Numbered from the stretch's first letter, positions 25,312 to 38,768 are shown. The stretch: 64,000 nucleotides of DNA from Centropus unirufus (GCA_013397695.1 VYZI01000135.1:1588403-1652402); one strand, 5' to 3'. The notes: generated from the sequence alone by a model not told the origin. Numbers and translations are program-made.

Positions 25312-27208
25312 GTAAAGTTCCATGTCTAGAATGGGTGTCAGTCTCCAGGTTGAAAAATAACCCTAAGAGATAGCTTACAGGAAGGACAGTTTATCTGAAA
25401 ATGTACATTACTGGCTAGTTCACAGAATGGACTTGTTATGATATTGAAGAAAATAATCATCATACAAGTTGTCCAGCTACTAGCATAGGCCAAGCTGTCT
25501 CTAGACTGGATGGGTAAGAGGATCACATATCCCACTGAGTTCCACAGATGCCCCCTCATCTTTGGAATGTGGTATGCAAAATTTATCATCTTGATATTTT
25601 GGACTGCTACCTATTTAAACATTGCCTTACCACCATTAAAAGAAGTTGTACTTATTATTTGGTCTAAGGTTTAGTTGGTCGTGTTTGGTCTGATTACTTT
25701 CCTTGAAGACTAGTCTGGCTGTTAAAGAGGGAGCATGAAATTGGTAAAGAACATGACCACTCTCTGATCCTACCTGGACAACCATGACCAATAGATTCAT
25801 GACAGTGACGTTTTCTGGGATTCATTTAGGAGATGAGAAAAAAGAACTGAGAGTAGATCTGTTTGTTTGCATACACAAATGCAAGAATGCATGTGTGCAT
25901 AGTTTAATTGCATTTTCCCAATGTCTCTTAAAAATGTCCTTTTCTTTTTTTTTACATGTTGCCATCTTGTGATTTATTGAGTGCAAGCCATGGTAGTAAA
26001 CATACTTTATACTTGTAATAATTTGGGCATTATTTACCAGCACAGTAGATTATATCTAGTCATTCAATTTTTAAGTGGTGTGCAGAAGACACTTTTCTCT
26101 TGAAAAAGGGGAAGAATTTTACCTTATTGATACTTATGCTGCACACCGAGAACCTTGTATTGTATATCTTTCACTAATATTAGTGTTATGAGCACTCAGT
26201 GAAAACTATTGTCTTAGACCTGGTCTGAGACACCTTCTTTAAAGTTTGGTATGGAAATTTACATTTTAAATGCTTTAAGGAACGATACAATTTGAGCAAT
26301 TGATACAATTAGATGAAATCTGGAATCAGAAAAGTGAAGTTTATGCCTGACGGAGAATCCATGAGTAAAAAAATTCTTCATGCAAATGCAAGTTCAAGTG
26401 TTGTTTCTGTAAAGTAGAGGATAGTCTTGGCTTTTTGAGGTAATTTTGAACTATGAATGACTTAAAAGAAATTAAGCCCCCTAATGCTAAAAGCTATATA
26501 AGTAAAGGCATTTTGTAGAAAGACCTACAATGTCTGTTTTCTGTTTCCCACAATGTTCTGGGAACAGCAGATTCACTAGAATGCCTTTAAATTTTAAAGA
26601 GTAAAGTATTAAAAGGAATAAAACACTACTGAATCCCAATTGCTCAGCTAAGATACCCTGCAGCAGAAGAAGACCCAAACAGAGCTAATTTCATGCCTTT
26701 GATGTGGGAGAAAGCATAATGAGCTCAGCAGTATTACTTCCCAAAGAAAGATGTACAGAAATTGGCTCTATTTTGCTTAATAAACTTTTAAAACAGAAGC
26801 GTTTTGGATGTTAGGCTTGGTGGAGGTGAGCCTTTAAATCTTTTTATCCTTCTGCTCTCTGGGATGTGTTTAGTTGAACAAACTGGGACTCATGTCTCTA
26901 AATTAATGGGGTTTCCTTCATCTCAGGATCTTATTCTGCAAGGAGAGTATTAGATCGAGTTAACATCTCTTCAATTAAAATAGTTCTTCAATTACAAATT
27001 AATTTTTCCAGCAATTTTTCATTTTGGTCAGTGTTTTTATAGCCTGGCACTGGCAAGTAGAACAACTCAGAGAAGTTGATGCCATTTTCATATAAAATGT
27101 CATTTTTTGGTACTTGTTAAGGTTTTGGTGCTTGAGAGTTTAATAACAACATTTTCACTGCAAACCTTACCCTTTAAAAGAAATCATTGCAGGTTTGGGG
27201 TTTGTTTG
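25312..27208. other. No gene seen; unique sequence
   Basis: There is no recognised repeat family or gene. Open frames are below 85 codons and lack domains. Confidence 0.6.
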
Positions 27209-28065
27209 TCTTCCCTCAGCCTCCCCTTCACCAGGCTAAACAACCCCAGTTCCCTCAGCTACTCCTCATAAGACTTTTTCTCCAGTCCCTTCACAGTTTT
27301 GTTGCCCTCCTCTGGATGTGCTCCAGAATCTCAACATCCTTTCTTGTGTGAGGGGCCCAAAACTGAACTTATTCAAGGTGCAGCCTCACCAGTGGCTAGT
27401 ACAGGGACTGATTCATCTCCCTGGACCTGATGGTCACACTGTTTCTCATACAGGCCAAGATGCCATTCGCTTTTTGGGCCACGTGGGCACACTGCTGGCT
27501 CATGCTCATTCAGCTGTCAACCAGCACTCAAAGGTCCTTCTCCTCTAGGCAGCTTTCCAGCCACTCTTCCCCAAGAGCTGCCCAGGGTTTTTGTGTCCCG
27601 AGTGCAGCACCCATCATTTGGCCTTTTTAAAACTCATCCCATTGGTCTCTGCCCATTGGTCCAGCCTGTCCAGATCCCTTTTGAAGAGCCTCCCTACCTT
27701 CAAGCAGCTCAACACTTCCTCCCAGAAAAGTGTCTGCAAACTTACTGAGGGTCCATTTAATCCCTTCATCCAGGTCGTTGGCAAAGAGATTGAATAGGAC
27801 TGGACCCAGCACTGAGCCCTGGGGAACACCACTTGTGACCGGCCCCCAGCTAAATGTGGCTCCATTTACCACAATTGGGCCTGACCATCCAGCCAGTTTT
27901 CCACGCAGGAGTGCAAGCACCTCTCCAGGCCAGTGGCACCCAGTTTTTTGATCAGAATGCTGTGAGAAACTGTGTCAAATGCTTTACTTAAGTCCAGGCT
28001 GACTATGTCCGCAGCCTTTCCCTCGTCCAATAAGTGGGTCACTGTCATAGGAGGACATTGGTTTC
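27209..28065 (-). mobile_element. CR1 LINE fragment, copy B, antisense
   Basis: A CR1 ORF2 segment in reverse orientation, about 4 kb from copy A. Read in its own sense it extends further 5' than copy A, through reverse transcriptase motif A (S-KAFDTVSH) at about 27960-28005, and stops abruptly at the GGCTGAGGGAAGA position, so the last few hundred bases of ORF2 and the CR1 3' tail are missing. That is unusual because target-primed insertion normally preserves the 3' end; a later deletion or partial duplication would explain it. Bases 27601-27823 match copy A perfectly. The 5' boundary in sense (near 28065) is approximate. Confidence 0.9.
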
Positions 28066-28096
28066 GTTTGGCAGGACCTGCCAGTGAGGTTAGCAC
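27614..28096 (-). pseudogene. Broken CR1 ORF2 (reverse transcriptase core)
   Basis: The reverse transcriptase core is readable in two main pieces. Bases 27866-28096 carry a VTHLLDEGKAADIV segment followed by motif A with its aspartate (DLSKAFD) and the ENWLDG region. Bases 27627-27920 carry VTSGVPQGSVLGPVLFNLFA and then motif C reading FADTFLGG with only one aspartate. The same frameshift and the same two TGA stops as copy A follow. It cannot encode an active enzyme. Confidence 0.87.
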
Positions 28097-29339
28097 TGGG
28101 TATCTGCAGGGAAGCTACAGGCCCTGTTCCAGCAGTAACTTCTCCGTGAAGCTCCCAGGAGAGGTTTCACCCCAAAACCCCAATTAAGCAAGACCAGGCA
28201 GCCCATGGCAGAGCTGTGTCATTGCAAAGAGATGTTACAGACACTGAACTTCATGTAGCTTTGCAGTCTGTACCTTGCTGATAGGGCCTGATGCTTTACT
28301 CATTTTTCATCCCACGTATGAGCTGAAGGAAATGTTAAAATCAGAGCCATTTATATCAGTTAATGTTTCAAATACCCCATACCTCTAAACCTTGTACAAT
28401 TCCTTCTGAGATATGTCCTTCCAGGTCGAGTTATCTGTTATTGCTGCTCCTTTCACCTTTCTCCATATATAAGTAAATAACCTTATAGACCTATGGAATA
28501 ACTAGTGATGTCTTTTCTTTTAATGACTACATTTTTCCATCTGGAAAATGGAAGAAAATTTGCTGTGTTCTAGTCTCTCTGGCTCATTAACTCCAGAAAT
28601 CTGATAACGGTTTTAACGCAAAAGAATAATGTTAGGTTTTAAATGGGAACAAAATGAAACATGCACAGGAATAAATTAGCCTGTTACATCCTCCAAATGA
28701 TTACTTGTGCTCATTTGGAATTTGCATAGAGAGGTGCCTTGCAAACAAGTATACAGTCTCAAGGTTCAAGTCTGAACATTGAAAATAAGAGGGAATGGAC
28801 CCCGTGTTAGGTGTCTTCTGATCTTGTTATTTCCTGTAGCATCTTCAAACCCTGAGGAGTGCACAGTAGCTGCAGGGGTTCAACAGGCACAGCAGGGCTC
28901 AGCAAGGCACAAAAGCACATCTATTGCTTGGAGCATCAGATGCAAAGGCAAGCAGTGCTAAGGCTTTTCTTAAATAGGAACAGTCACAGCTGTTATTTCC
29001 ACTTCAACTTTTAGAACAACTGCTAGTCCAGAAATCTCATGTTCTAATATATGCTTTGATCTCCATTTGGGTGTAAATATGTGCTAGAAGAACTAAGTCC
29101 AGTCTGGTGACTGAAAGGTGAGAGCAGCATATTAGCCCTTAAATGTGTTGAAAGTTGAGAATCCACATACTCTTCATCTTCAGAATGAAGAGTTTTGTCT
29201 AATTTGGAGAAGATTCAGCCACAAGAAGTGTTTAAGGAGTGTCATAGAACAGCAAAGGAAGGAGATAAACACCCTACAGCTTCATGCAAGGAGCTTGAAA
29301 GTTTGAATTGCAGTCAGAACCACCAAGAAGTTAAAAGGA
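28066..29339. other. No gene seen; unique sequence
   Basis: Nothing recognisable apart from a possible weak continuation of CR1 copy B into the first few dozen bases. Open frames are under 80 codons. Confidence 0.55.
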
Positions 29340-29587
29340 AATGGGTGCAAAGTGAAACACAGAATACATCTGAACATCAAGAAACACTTTTTTTACTGTG
29401 AAAGTGACCAAATACTGGCACAGGTTGCCCAAAGAGGTGGAGTCTCCATCCTTGGAGATATTCAAACGTAGGCAACTGATATACCAACGTAGGCAACTGC
29501 CTGTAGGTGGCCCTGCTTGAGGAGGACGGCTGAACCAGATAACCTCCAGAGGTCCCTGACAAATTCAGCCATTCCGTGATTCTATGA
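29340..29587 (+). mobile_element. CR1 LINE 3' fragment, sense
   Basis: A short CR1 tail with the usual landmarks: ACATCTGAACATCAAGAAACAC, a GTGACCAAATACTGGCACAGG segment, GGTGGAGTCTCCATCCTTGG, GGTGGCCCTGCTTGAGGAGG, CCAGATAACCTCCAGAGG and a CCGTGATTCTATGAGG terminus. It carries an internal 21-bp tandem duplication (29465-29478 and 29486-29499 share AACGTAGGCAACTG), which replaces the usual single copy of this region. Confidence 0.9.
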
Positions 29588-29837
29588 GGTGCAGCTGTCA
29601 GAACTAGAAAAGAACTAATGTAATGATTGCTAGTTAAACCTGCCTTATAGGTATGCATTTGCAATGCACATGAGGAACTGTTTTCCAATGACCTTCAAGT
29701 GTAAACTCAACCAAAGAATAACTACAGGTCATTAGCAGAACCTCAAAATTGGAAAGCTACAAGTTGTGTGGAGAAAGTGGAGTTTAAGAGAAACCTTCCA
29801 GATATACCAAGACTGAAAATGGATCTTCTGGATCCTC

Positions 29838-29867
29838 ACAAACAAACAAATAAGCAAACAAACAAAC
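29838..29867. repeat. Short (AAAC)n-like simple repeat
   Basis: About 30 bases of ACAAACAAACAAAT / AAGCAAACAAACAAAC, an interrupted tetranucleotide microsatellite. Confidence 0.85.
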
Positions 29868-32800
29868 TTGTATGTCCAAGAAATCATTAACCAATTGAAG
29901 TTTTATCCAAAACACAGTTCCTACTAAGAGCTAAGGAAACAGATTTATCTCCACTATTCAGACTTGGTAAAACTGAATTCTGCTTTCAGCTCTACATAAA
30001 GAGCATAACTATCCAAATACCTTCACAACTTTTCTGTTATAATCTTTCATGTTATAACAATAACTGGAGCAAGAAAAAGAAACGATGCATGAAAAATTGT
30101 ATTTGAGAGGAGAGTAATTCTACCAAAAGTCTCAGCAAAGCCCAAACAAAGTAGTTAATCTGTTCACCTACATTCCATCCTTGGCAAGGTCTAAGCATAC
30201 CTCACAGTGCAATATGCTCCTGGGTGATATATGGGCAGCAGCAGAACAGTTTCCACTCCTAAGGAAACCACATTTATGTGTTTTCTTCAGGCTTGGAAAG
30301 TATTGAGGACTTCAGGGTACATTTTGAAAGAAGTGTTCCAGCAAAAAAGGCAGTTGGAGAGGGTTGGGTTTTTTCCCAAGTGGAAGCATATGACATATTC
30401 CATGGTACTGAAGGAACTGTTTGGCAGTGGAACGTGGAATTATTCTTTAAATCAGGGAAGTTGCTGGTCCCTGGTTTGAGAAATGGTGCATGTGTTTACA
30501 TGTGTTTCTGGGGGCACCAGAAAACAGACTGAAATCACAGGCTGGATTCACACGAGCCTAAGGAACAGAGAGAAAGACAGCAGCTGCTGAGTTTGCCAGC
30601 TGGAGTCTTCGGAAGAAAGGGTACACATCTGTGTTTCTAAATGCTTATTCTAATCACATGCTTTGTTTGTCCTGAAAGATTTCCAGTTGCTCTAAAATGT
30701 ATGAAGAGACTGAAGGATCTCCATCCAAGTAATCCAGGGCCACAGGTCTGCAGTGGGCAACTCCATGCCTATTTTTTCCTTAAAGGCAGGAAGCAAAGGC
30801 TAGCTCTAGAGGCTGTACACACCCTTCCCTGTTGGTGCAATTGTATCTTTAACTCACTAAGTGTATCTGAGGCACCCATCTCTGCGATGTAATGCCTTGT
30901 GACACATAAATCTTTATGTGGGGAAACGTGACTCATTTTAGGAGTATCCTAGTCCACCAGGCTCTTTCCCAGACCTTTCCATTCATAGGGGTGGCAATTC
31001 CAGGTGCATACCCTGATGACATACGCTGCTCTGCACCAGGATACCGACATAGTGACAAAGTACCTAGTAACTGTGGAGAGACAAGATGCCATGATATGTG
31101 ATGCTTCTATCCCCTATCTGCAAGAACAGGAGCACCAGCACCAGCAGAGGTATCAGATTCTTCACGAGATAGAAGAGCAATGTCTGAAACTTGTTGCCAG
31201 GTTGAGTCAAAGCAGACTATCCTTTGGAATTTAGACTGTACATCCCTGGTATAGGCTAAATTAAGTTTGCTGGTGGTTTAGTAGCTAAGTAGTGTGTCTA
31301 TCTGCTTTTTTTTTTCTGAACTGTATCACACATTTTTGGGGAATCTGAATAAAGAAAAAATTAAGGAAAAAGAAGTCTGTGACCTGTCTGTCTTACAACT
31401 ACCTAACACAGGTTTGGTCTGCAGGAACAGCAGTTCTGAAGATAACATCTGTGGATGTCTCAGGAGTCAGGATGTGCTAGAGACCATTCCCAATTAATAA
31501 TACACCCCTTCCAGCTTGGTGGGGGATTTTACCAAGATGCATGTTACTTCCCAAGAGGCACTTCTGAGTCCCACTGGCAACCCTCAACTGTGGGAGATGC
31601 TGTCCTTGGGTCTGGGGTCAGGTGGGCAGGTGCTCCTTAAAAAACAATCAAATGCCTTTAGCTCTCCATACCTCAATGAATATTGCAGTGTCTCAGAAAA
31701 ACCTGACTTGCAGCAAAAGTTTTATATCGTTTGCAAAAGCCCTGACAAAGAAACCTGTTTCCCTTTCTTTTGCAGGTCAAGTGGTGATGTCTTCCACTCA
31801 TGAGAAGTAATTTCTGGGTGACTACTTCCTCTATGTTTTTTTAGCAAAGAAGCCTGTTGCATATTGGGCTTATACAGTCCCTTGAGCTCCTTAGGGGCCA
31901 CAGGCAGGGAGAGCTACACTGCCAAGAAATGACAATCTGCATCATAAACACAGACTCTGCCTTTTACCCTTACCCTGTCTTGCTGTTGGTTCAGGAGCCA
32001 GATGAATGCTTGGACCTGTTCATGGCAAGAAGCCACAAACCACAAGGACAAGGCAAAGCCCCTTTGGCATCCATTCAAATTTTGAAGAAGATGAAAAGCT
32101 AGACTTAAAATCATGTTCAGCTTGGCCCCTCTCCAAGCATCCTAGGGGCAATGATGTTGGAGGCTTCTATGGATAGATAGAGCAGAGGTGTTAACAGAAA
32201 ATGCTGGGTTGTTATCAAATGCAAATGTGTGATTGTTAAAAGTGACTAGTGACACAGTGCATCTATTTTTGAGCAACTTCCCTAAGGTGACTAAAGAAAC
32301 TTTGTTTCTTTTTCAGAGAAAGAAACAACCAGAGTGTTCACAATTGTATTTAATGCACAGAAACTATAATTAGAAAACTAAACCACTCAGAAGGAAACTC
32401 TAATGTTGCTAAAATTTTAAGATTTTTGTCTTTCCCTGAAAACTAACAGAGAAAGAACAAAAAAATTATCCAACTTCTGCTTAAGAACATAGGTTTTCTT
32501 AAACAGTTGGATAAGTAGATTTGGAGAAGAATGGAAAAGGTCCTTTCAGCCAGGTTGCTGAGGTGAGCTCACTTACCCAAACATCTTTCTTGCTGCTGCT
32601 GGATATTTTTCTGCTAAAAGGAGCATGTGGAGAAAGATAGAATGACAAAAACCTGCTTTATCACTCTACCAAAAAAACAATATATTTGCTGTGCTCTGGA
32701 AAGTGAGGTGGGTGTGCGGTGTGTAAAGGACAAAGGGAACTTCTGAAAGCCTCATTTTCCCAGTCAGCATGTGGCAGACCTTGCTAGAGGCTCCTCTTCT

Positions 32801-35212
32801 TCTCTGCTTACCATGGGAAAGGAAACAATCATTCAGCAGCTTCTGAATACCCTGGCAAAGAAGGCAGGTGTAATGACTGGAGAGGGAGGGAAGTGCGAGT
32901 TATTTATGAGTTCTGTATGAGTTTCTATTTTGTTAAAACAAGAAATCCCCTAATTAGAGTAGAGGAAGCCTAGACATTAAATTAGAAAGAAAATGAATTT
33001 GGTACGATACAGCTTGTTCTAATTTTATACCAGCAGCCAGTCAGTAGCTCTTTGGAAAGATGCCTTCTTTCTTGTAGAGAACTAGTATGAGAGGTATTTT
33101 TTCAAGTGCTTCAGGTTTTCAGAAAATGTTGGTGTTATCAAGTATCATGCTGAAGATACAAAGAAGTTCCTTTTCATGTGGGAGATAGCTGAAAAACAAG
33201 CGAGCAAGTTTACCCTCGATTTGAACAGTCTCTTGAGGTTTGCATGGCTGCATAAGGTTTAGATTGGGTGTTGGGTCATTCTATGTACTTGCTATTAGAC
33301 TCACAAAAATTTCCTAACAAAATTTTGTTAATGAAATAAGCCCAAGGAAAAGTTACTAGTTACCTAGTCAACCTTTGATATGACCTGGCCTGCCCTCAAA
33401 GTCACAAAGATTCTCCGACCCATTCACAGCCTCCCTAGTGAATTTATTTCTCCGCACAAAATCTCCAAAGAAGGTGAAATTTCATACAGGTCAGTCAGCA
33501 GGTTTAATGTTTGTGACTGAGATTTCTTAAATGAAGGTTCTGCCTGCAAAATGTCAGCTCATAGAGATCCAGTTCTGCACAATTCACAGTTTAGGGATGT
33601 ACAAAGTAAGCTGACTGCAGAGTATATACAAGCAATTATCTTTTTTATTTATTTTTTTTTTTGTTAAACCATTTCCTCAACCATTTCTCAAGAGGAAGAA
33701 GATACAAGCTTGTTCCAATTTACAGTTGATGGAAGAAACAAGAAAGCCCTTCTGGTGTTTGAGTGGAAGCCAAACATGAATGAATGAAAATGTAGAACTA
33801 CATTTTTCTCACACTAACAAAGGATGCATGACTTTTTCTCTACTTTGGTGCAGGGAACAGGCCATCATCAGCTATTTGAAGTTCAAAACAAATTTCTGAG
33901 AAAAGCTTACCATTTATTGTTTCAAGAATCACACTAAAATTCCATCAGCACTACAAGACTTGGGGAATGTTCCCTCAAAAATCTTCTCAATATTTAAGAA
34001 AATAATGTGGGGAACACTTGAACCATTCCTCTAATGAATGATTTTTCAAATTACAGTGGAATAAGAGTTAGCTGGCAAATAAATAAAGCCATTCCAACCG
34101 TATCAGAACTCCCATTTTGCTAATTATGAATGTTTCAAGTTCTATACTAAATTTAGGAGCTGTGTATGAAATCTTGGCTCTATTGAAGTCAATGAGAGTT
34201 TTTGTCATTTTGAGGAGTTTTTAAATTTAGCTTAAATGAGTTTACTCCTCGGTGGTTAAGTGTCTTCTCATGGTTTTGCTGACACGAGCTGAAACCACAT
34301 GTTCTTGCATTAAATATCAACAACTAATGTTTGGTTATTTCACATTACACTGTTTTTTAAGCCAATTTTTAATTAGGATTTCAGACTATCATCTAGTTTG
34401 TTTCCATAGATCTGAAAAAACCCTTTACAGTTTGACAGCTCTGAGTATGATCCTACAAAACTGACTGAATATAGTCAGTGTTGAACACCTAAAAGTATTG
34501 GTCATAAAGGACTTCAGAGACTCTCAGGGTAGGGTGATCTATAAATTACTTACAAAACTGTACAGATTTTGACTGTTCCTATAGTGAGATAATCTCTCTG
34601 CTGGGAATACCTGCTATTCTGGATATTCTTTCAAGTCTCCTAGGTTCAGTCTTATGCATGTTATACCGCCGCTCTTCTTGTAAAAGGGAGACTTTCACAG
34701 ATAGAGGATGTTTGGTAACTGGTTATTTTGCACTTCCCTCTGAATTAGGCTTGATAAAAACTGTTAAGTCATGTCACAAGCTGCTAAGTGTAAAGAAATC
34801 CTTCCCTTATCCGTAGAACTGGTGAAGTTGGGGCTAAATCAGGTAACAGAAAGCAAAGACTTGGGGATGTCCCCAAATAACCTCTGCAACAATAGACTGA
34901 CAAGAGACAGTCATAATAACCAAACTGCAATACTACAATATTTTGTGATGAAGAGACAAAGAGCCAGACACTGGGGGGACAGACCCAAGGGAATTGTGTT
35001 TTTCTTTATAAAATATTATTTGGTAACAGGAAAATACAACACAAACCATCAGCATTTTAACTCCAGGATCACCAACTTTGACAAACCACATGTTCAGACC
35101 AATCTGTGTGATGAGGAAAATGCAAGGGGGAAAGAAGGATTCCCTTTCAATTTCTTTTAAAAGCTGCAGAGAATCACTGGGTTTCTCTGCATCATGCAAA
35201 GAACTGTGCAGA

Positions 35213-35240
35213 AACTCTCAAATTAGGAACTCTCAAATTA
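35213..35240. repeat. 15-bp period direct repeat
   Basis: AACTCTCAAATTA occurs at 35213-35225 and 35228-35240, separated by two bases. It is a small tandem duplication with no associated element. Confidence 0.8.
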
Positions 35241-37450
35241 CCTCTAACTGAGATAGTAAAAGAATTTACCACCTTTACGAAGTAAATCAACTAGTGCTGC
35301 AAAGGCATCCGTAATACTGCTGGGATTCAAGCTGCTATCTTTTAATTTGGTTTGGGATCTAGGATTTCCATTCTATCTTCTGTAAAAGTTATATGCTTTA
35401 CCCACAGTGTTACATCTACCCAAAGAATTGCAAACAAAAAAAGCAAAAATCATCTTCTGTCTTTTGCAGAGCACAGATTTAGGATGAAGCACTAGTTTTC
35501 ACTGCTATTTCTAGTTTTCTGTGTTAATGGCTGCCCCAAGAAAACATGGAAAACCAAAGCTGAAAGTTTACAACGTTGGCATCCTATACTGCCAGAACAA
35601 ACCAAAGAACTCAGAAATCCCAAAAGGTCTCATATCCCCAAACATGTGCCGTGCTCTCAGGCAGGCTGTCTTCAAGACAGCTCCATATGCAGGAGGTGTG
35701 GGGGATGCCTATCACTGTTTCAGGTATGGTGGACATAGCTGTTGGTTTCACTGGGAGTTTTATGGCTACATCATATTAAATGAATTGCCTATGTGAATGG
35801 CCTGTAAGCTGCTCCCGATGCAAATAATTCTGAAGAAATCTTAAAGTTCAGCAGACTCAAAATTAAGGAATATTTAACATTATTTCAATATGTCAGAAAA
35901 TATAAACCAGCGACTAAATGTTTCATTTAAGTTATTCCACTTTTGCCTTAGAAGTAAAAAGGGGTTTGTGTGTCACTAATGAAGTTATATTCTTTGTGGA
36001 AACCTTAAATATTAAATCTGAAATTATTGCTATTTGTAAAGGTGAAATAAAATTTCTAAGCATAGTCTAGGGAACCTACAAAAACTCCCACTTAATTTGG
36101 TGGGAAAACAGCTTCAACAGAGCAGGTATAATCTTATTTAATGCAGCTGCTGGATTATGTTGCAAAATTCCAAGGTCTTAGCTCCCCATAGATCTGAAAA
36201 GAGAGCTTTACAATCTCTTTCACCTTGTGCTTGGCCCTTTCTCTGCGTGTTTTATCCTGTTGCAAAGTTAGGTAGGGACCACTGTAAACACCATTGAAAA
36301 GACAAACTAATAAGAAACACACACACAGAATGTACAGATAAATATTTAAAACCATTTAAGGCTGAGATGAAACCAGACCAAGACTCTTTCTTACTGAGGA
36401 TTTATCTGGATATGAGGGACCATGCTTCACCTATTACTGAGTTGTGGTTGCTCGTAGAATATTTGTGGTAAACAGAGAACCCAAACCCAAACTTACTGCA
36501 TGAAGACAAGCATCTAGAACATGAAGTACAGGTGTTAAAGACTTTTCTCAAATGACGAGTGAAAAGCTTCAGCTGGGATTTATGGTGCATCAGGACTTGA
36601 ATCAGAACATGTACTTGCACCCTCTATTAGCAGCAAGAGGCAGACTCTATTTCATGGGGATTCAGACCACGTAATATCCATCTCAGTGACAACATGGACT
36701 GCCAGGAACAACACAACTGCTTATTTTGACCCTCCTGATCACTGCCTGTCCTGACTGCCTAGGGAGACACATGACTGCACAGGGCGCCCCACTGCTGTGT
36801 GGCCATGGTAAGCTCTTCAATTCATGCTAAATGCTTATATAATATAGCTGTAGAGGGCAGACTGAATCCAGCTCCCTTTTCTCTTCATTGTTTAAAGAAA
36901 CCAGGTCTGGCAGTGTTGAGTATCATGTGGTCTGGCCTTTATCTCAAGATACCGTTTGGACACCTAAGTCTTCAGTGCATCTGATCAAAGCTCCTAATTT
37001 ACCTCTTCTGGAAAGCCCTGTGCTAACAGTGGATCCCATAGATAAGTGGATTATTGCTGCTAAAGCAGACTGATCTCTAGTTCTTTCTGGCTTGGGTCTT
37101 TCTATTGAAACTGCCAACAAAAGATCTAATTATAACATCAGACATTTCTGTGCTGAGACACTCTCCATCAGGAAAGAAACAAGGAGCATTTAACATTGTT
37201 CTCCAGATGACTTCTAGTTGATAGAAAGATCTGATTGTGGTCAATCTGGGTCAGATTTGATTCACTTACTCTAAAAGGAAAGCATTCAAAGTCCTAATTA
37301 CAAGTCTCAGACTATGTGAAAACTAGGTCTGTTTTACACCAGCAGTAGTGTTTGGAGCTTTAGGGAAGCGCAAAAGAGGGAGAAATGTTTGAAGATCAAA
37401 GTATGCAGAGGTTGAATGTACAAAGAAAGGAGGGAGATAGAATATAATTT

Positions 37451-37479
37451 AACAAAAAAAAACAAAACAAAGCAAAACA
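37451..37479. repeat. A-rich simple sequence
   Basis: An interrupted A-run with occasional C and G. It could be an old poly(A) tail, but no retroposed body is recognisable upstream. Confidence 0.7.
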
Positions 37480-38768
37480 CATAATTCAACAGAATTCTCT
37501 TTAATTTTTTATATTTTCAGTAACTCTAACTTTTTTATTAAAATTGAAAAGACGCTTATTCTATGAGGAAACAGAGGTATGGAGGCTGGCACTATTATCT
37601 TGTCTTTCCTTTTCTACCAGGAAAATATTTGCTTTACCACACTGTATGATATCTGTTCTTGTTCATAAGAAAAGTTTCATGCTGTACATATTGTCATAAT
37701 TGTCAACAAGGCCATGAGCCAACTTGTTTGAAGACTGTCTGCCTGCTAGGCTAAGACTTACAGCAAATGGGCTTTGCTCTCCAGGCACAGTCCTTTTCTT
37801 TAATACTCACTCAAAAGCATTCACTATACTCTAGAAAAATTACTTCATCCTTTTTGATAAGTAAGCAGGTTGAAAAGTAATATCTGCTTATATAATATCC
37901 AAAGAAGTCCTTGAAGAAGATGCATTATATTAGTAGAGAACAGGAGCTCAAAATAATTCACTCTTCTGCAGTCCACTTCTGGGGAAAAAAAAATCTATCC
38001 TTGCACATAGCACTCAGGGACCAAAATCCAATATTTTCTGGCAATTAAAAAAAAAACATAAATAAATATGAGCAGATCTAATTTAGTGGGAAGAGAAACA
38101 ATATAGTTTTCACCACTAGCCAGAATGGCTTCTTCTATTGCACCACCTTGCATATGTAATGACTCTCTACCTTCAACACACCTCAAGTTTCTGGTGATGG
38201 TGCTAACCTAAATTTTTTATATTACGATATGTCTGCAGTGTATGTAACTGCTCTGTAAATACTGCAGCTGCTTTTTCCCCTGAAAAGAGATACCAGGGCA
38301 GGGAGACAAATGCAAAGACATCGGTTTCCTGTAAAACTTCATCACTTTTTTAGTAGTGTAGCATGAAACTTTATGTTAGAAGGTTAGATGGAAGTGAGCC
38401 TTAGCTGTGAACATTAAAAAGAATGAGGGAGTTATCTTTTCTAACAGCTGTTCAACTCCCAAGATTTTATAACAAGAAGGGGGCACAAATAACTCAGTAC
38501 TAAGCTTCCCTATCTCATTGTGCTGATTTATTTTCAGGATGTCACAATTGTTTTATACTATGTGAATGTGTGCAGATTGGGGAAGATTTTCTCACAAATC
38601 CTTTAAAAAGGCATTGTACTCCCCAATTTATTGCCTCACCCTGCATCTCATCTTGATTGCAGGTGCTTCAGCTTGAGAGAAAAAAGCTGGAACCAAAAAA
38701 GGGGAGTTTTAGCTTGTATTTTTTTTCTCACTGATACTCTGTTTATAACAGTCATAACTTTTTTTTCA

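Larger units (their letters stand above)
29588..38768. other. No gene seen; about 9 kb of unique sequence
   Basis: No gene, RNA or repeat family is recognisable. Open frames examined: 30278-30532 (84 codons, preceded by a splice-acceptor-like tract), 31004-31234 (glutamine/histidine/glutamate-rich, 76 codons), 34771-35160 (129 codons) and 35521-35796 (91 codons). None has a recognised domain. Several pyrimidine tracts ending in CAG (near 30290, 31776 and 32315) look like splice acceptors but lack convincing partner donors. Confidence 0.5.

Noticed and set aside
34771..35160. 129-codon open frame
   Set aside because: No domain and overlapped by a frame on the other strand; length consistent with chance.
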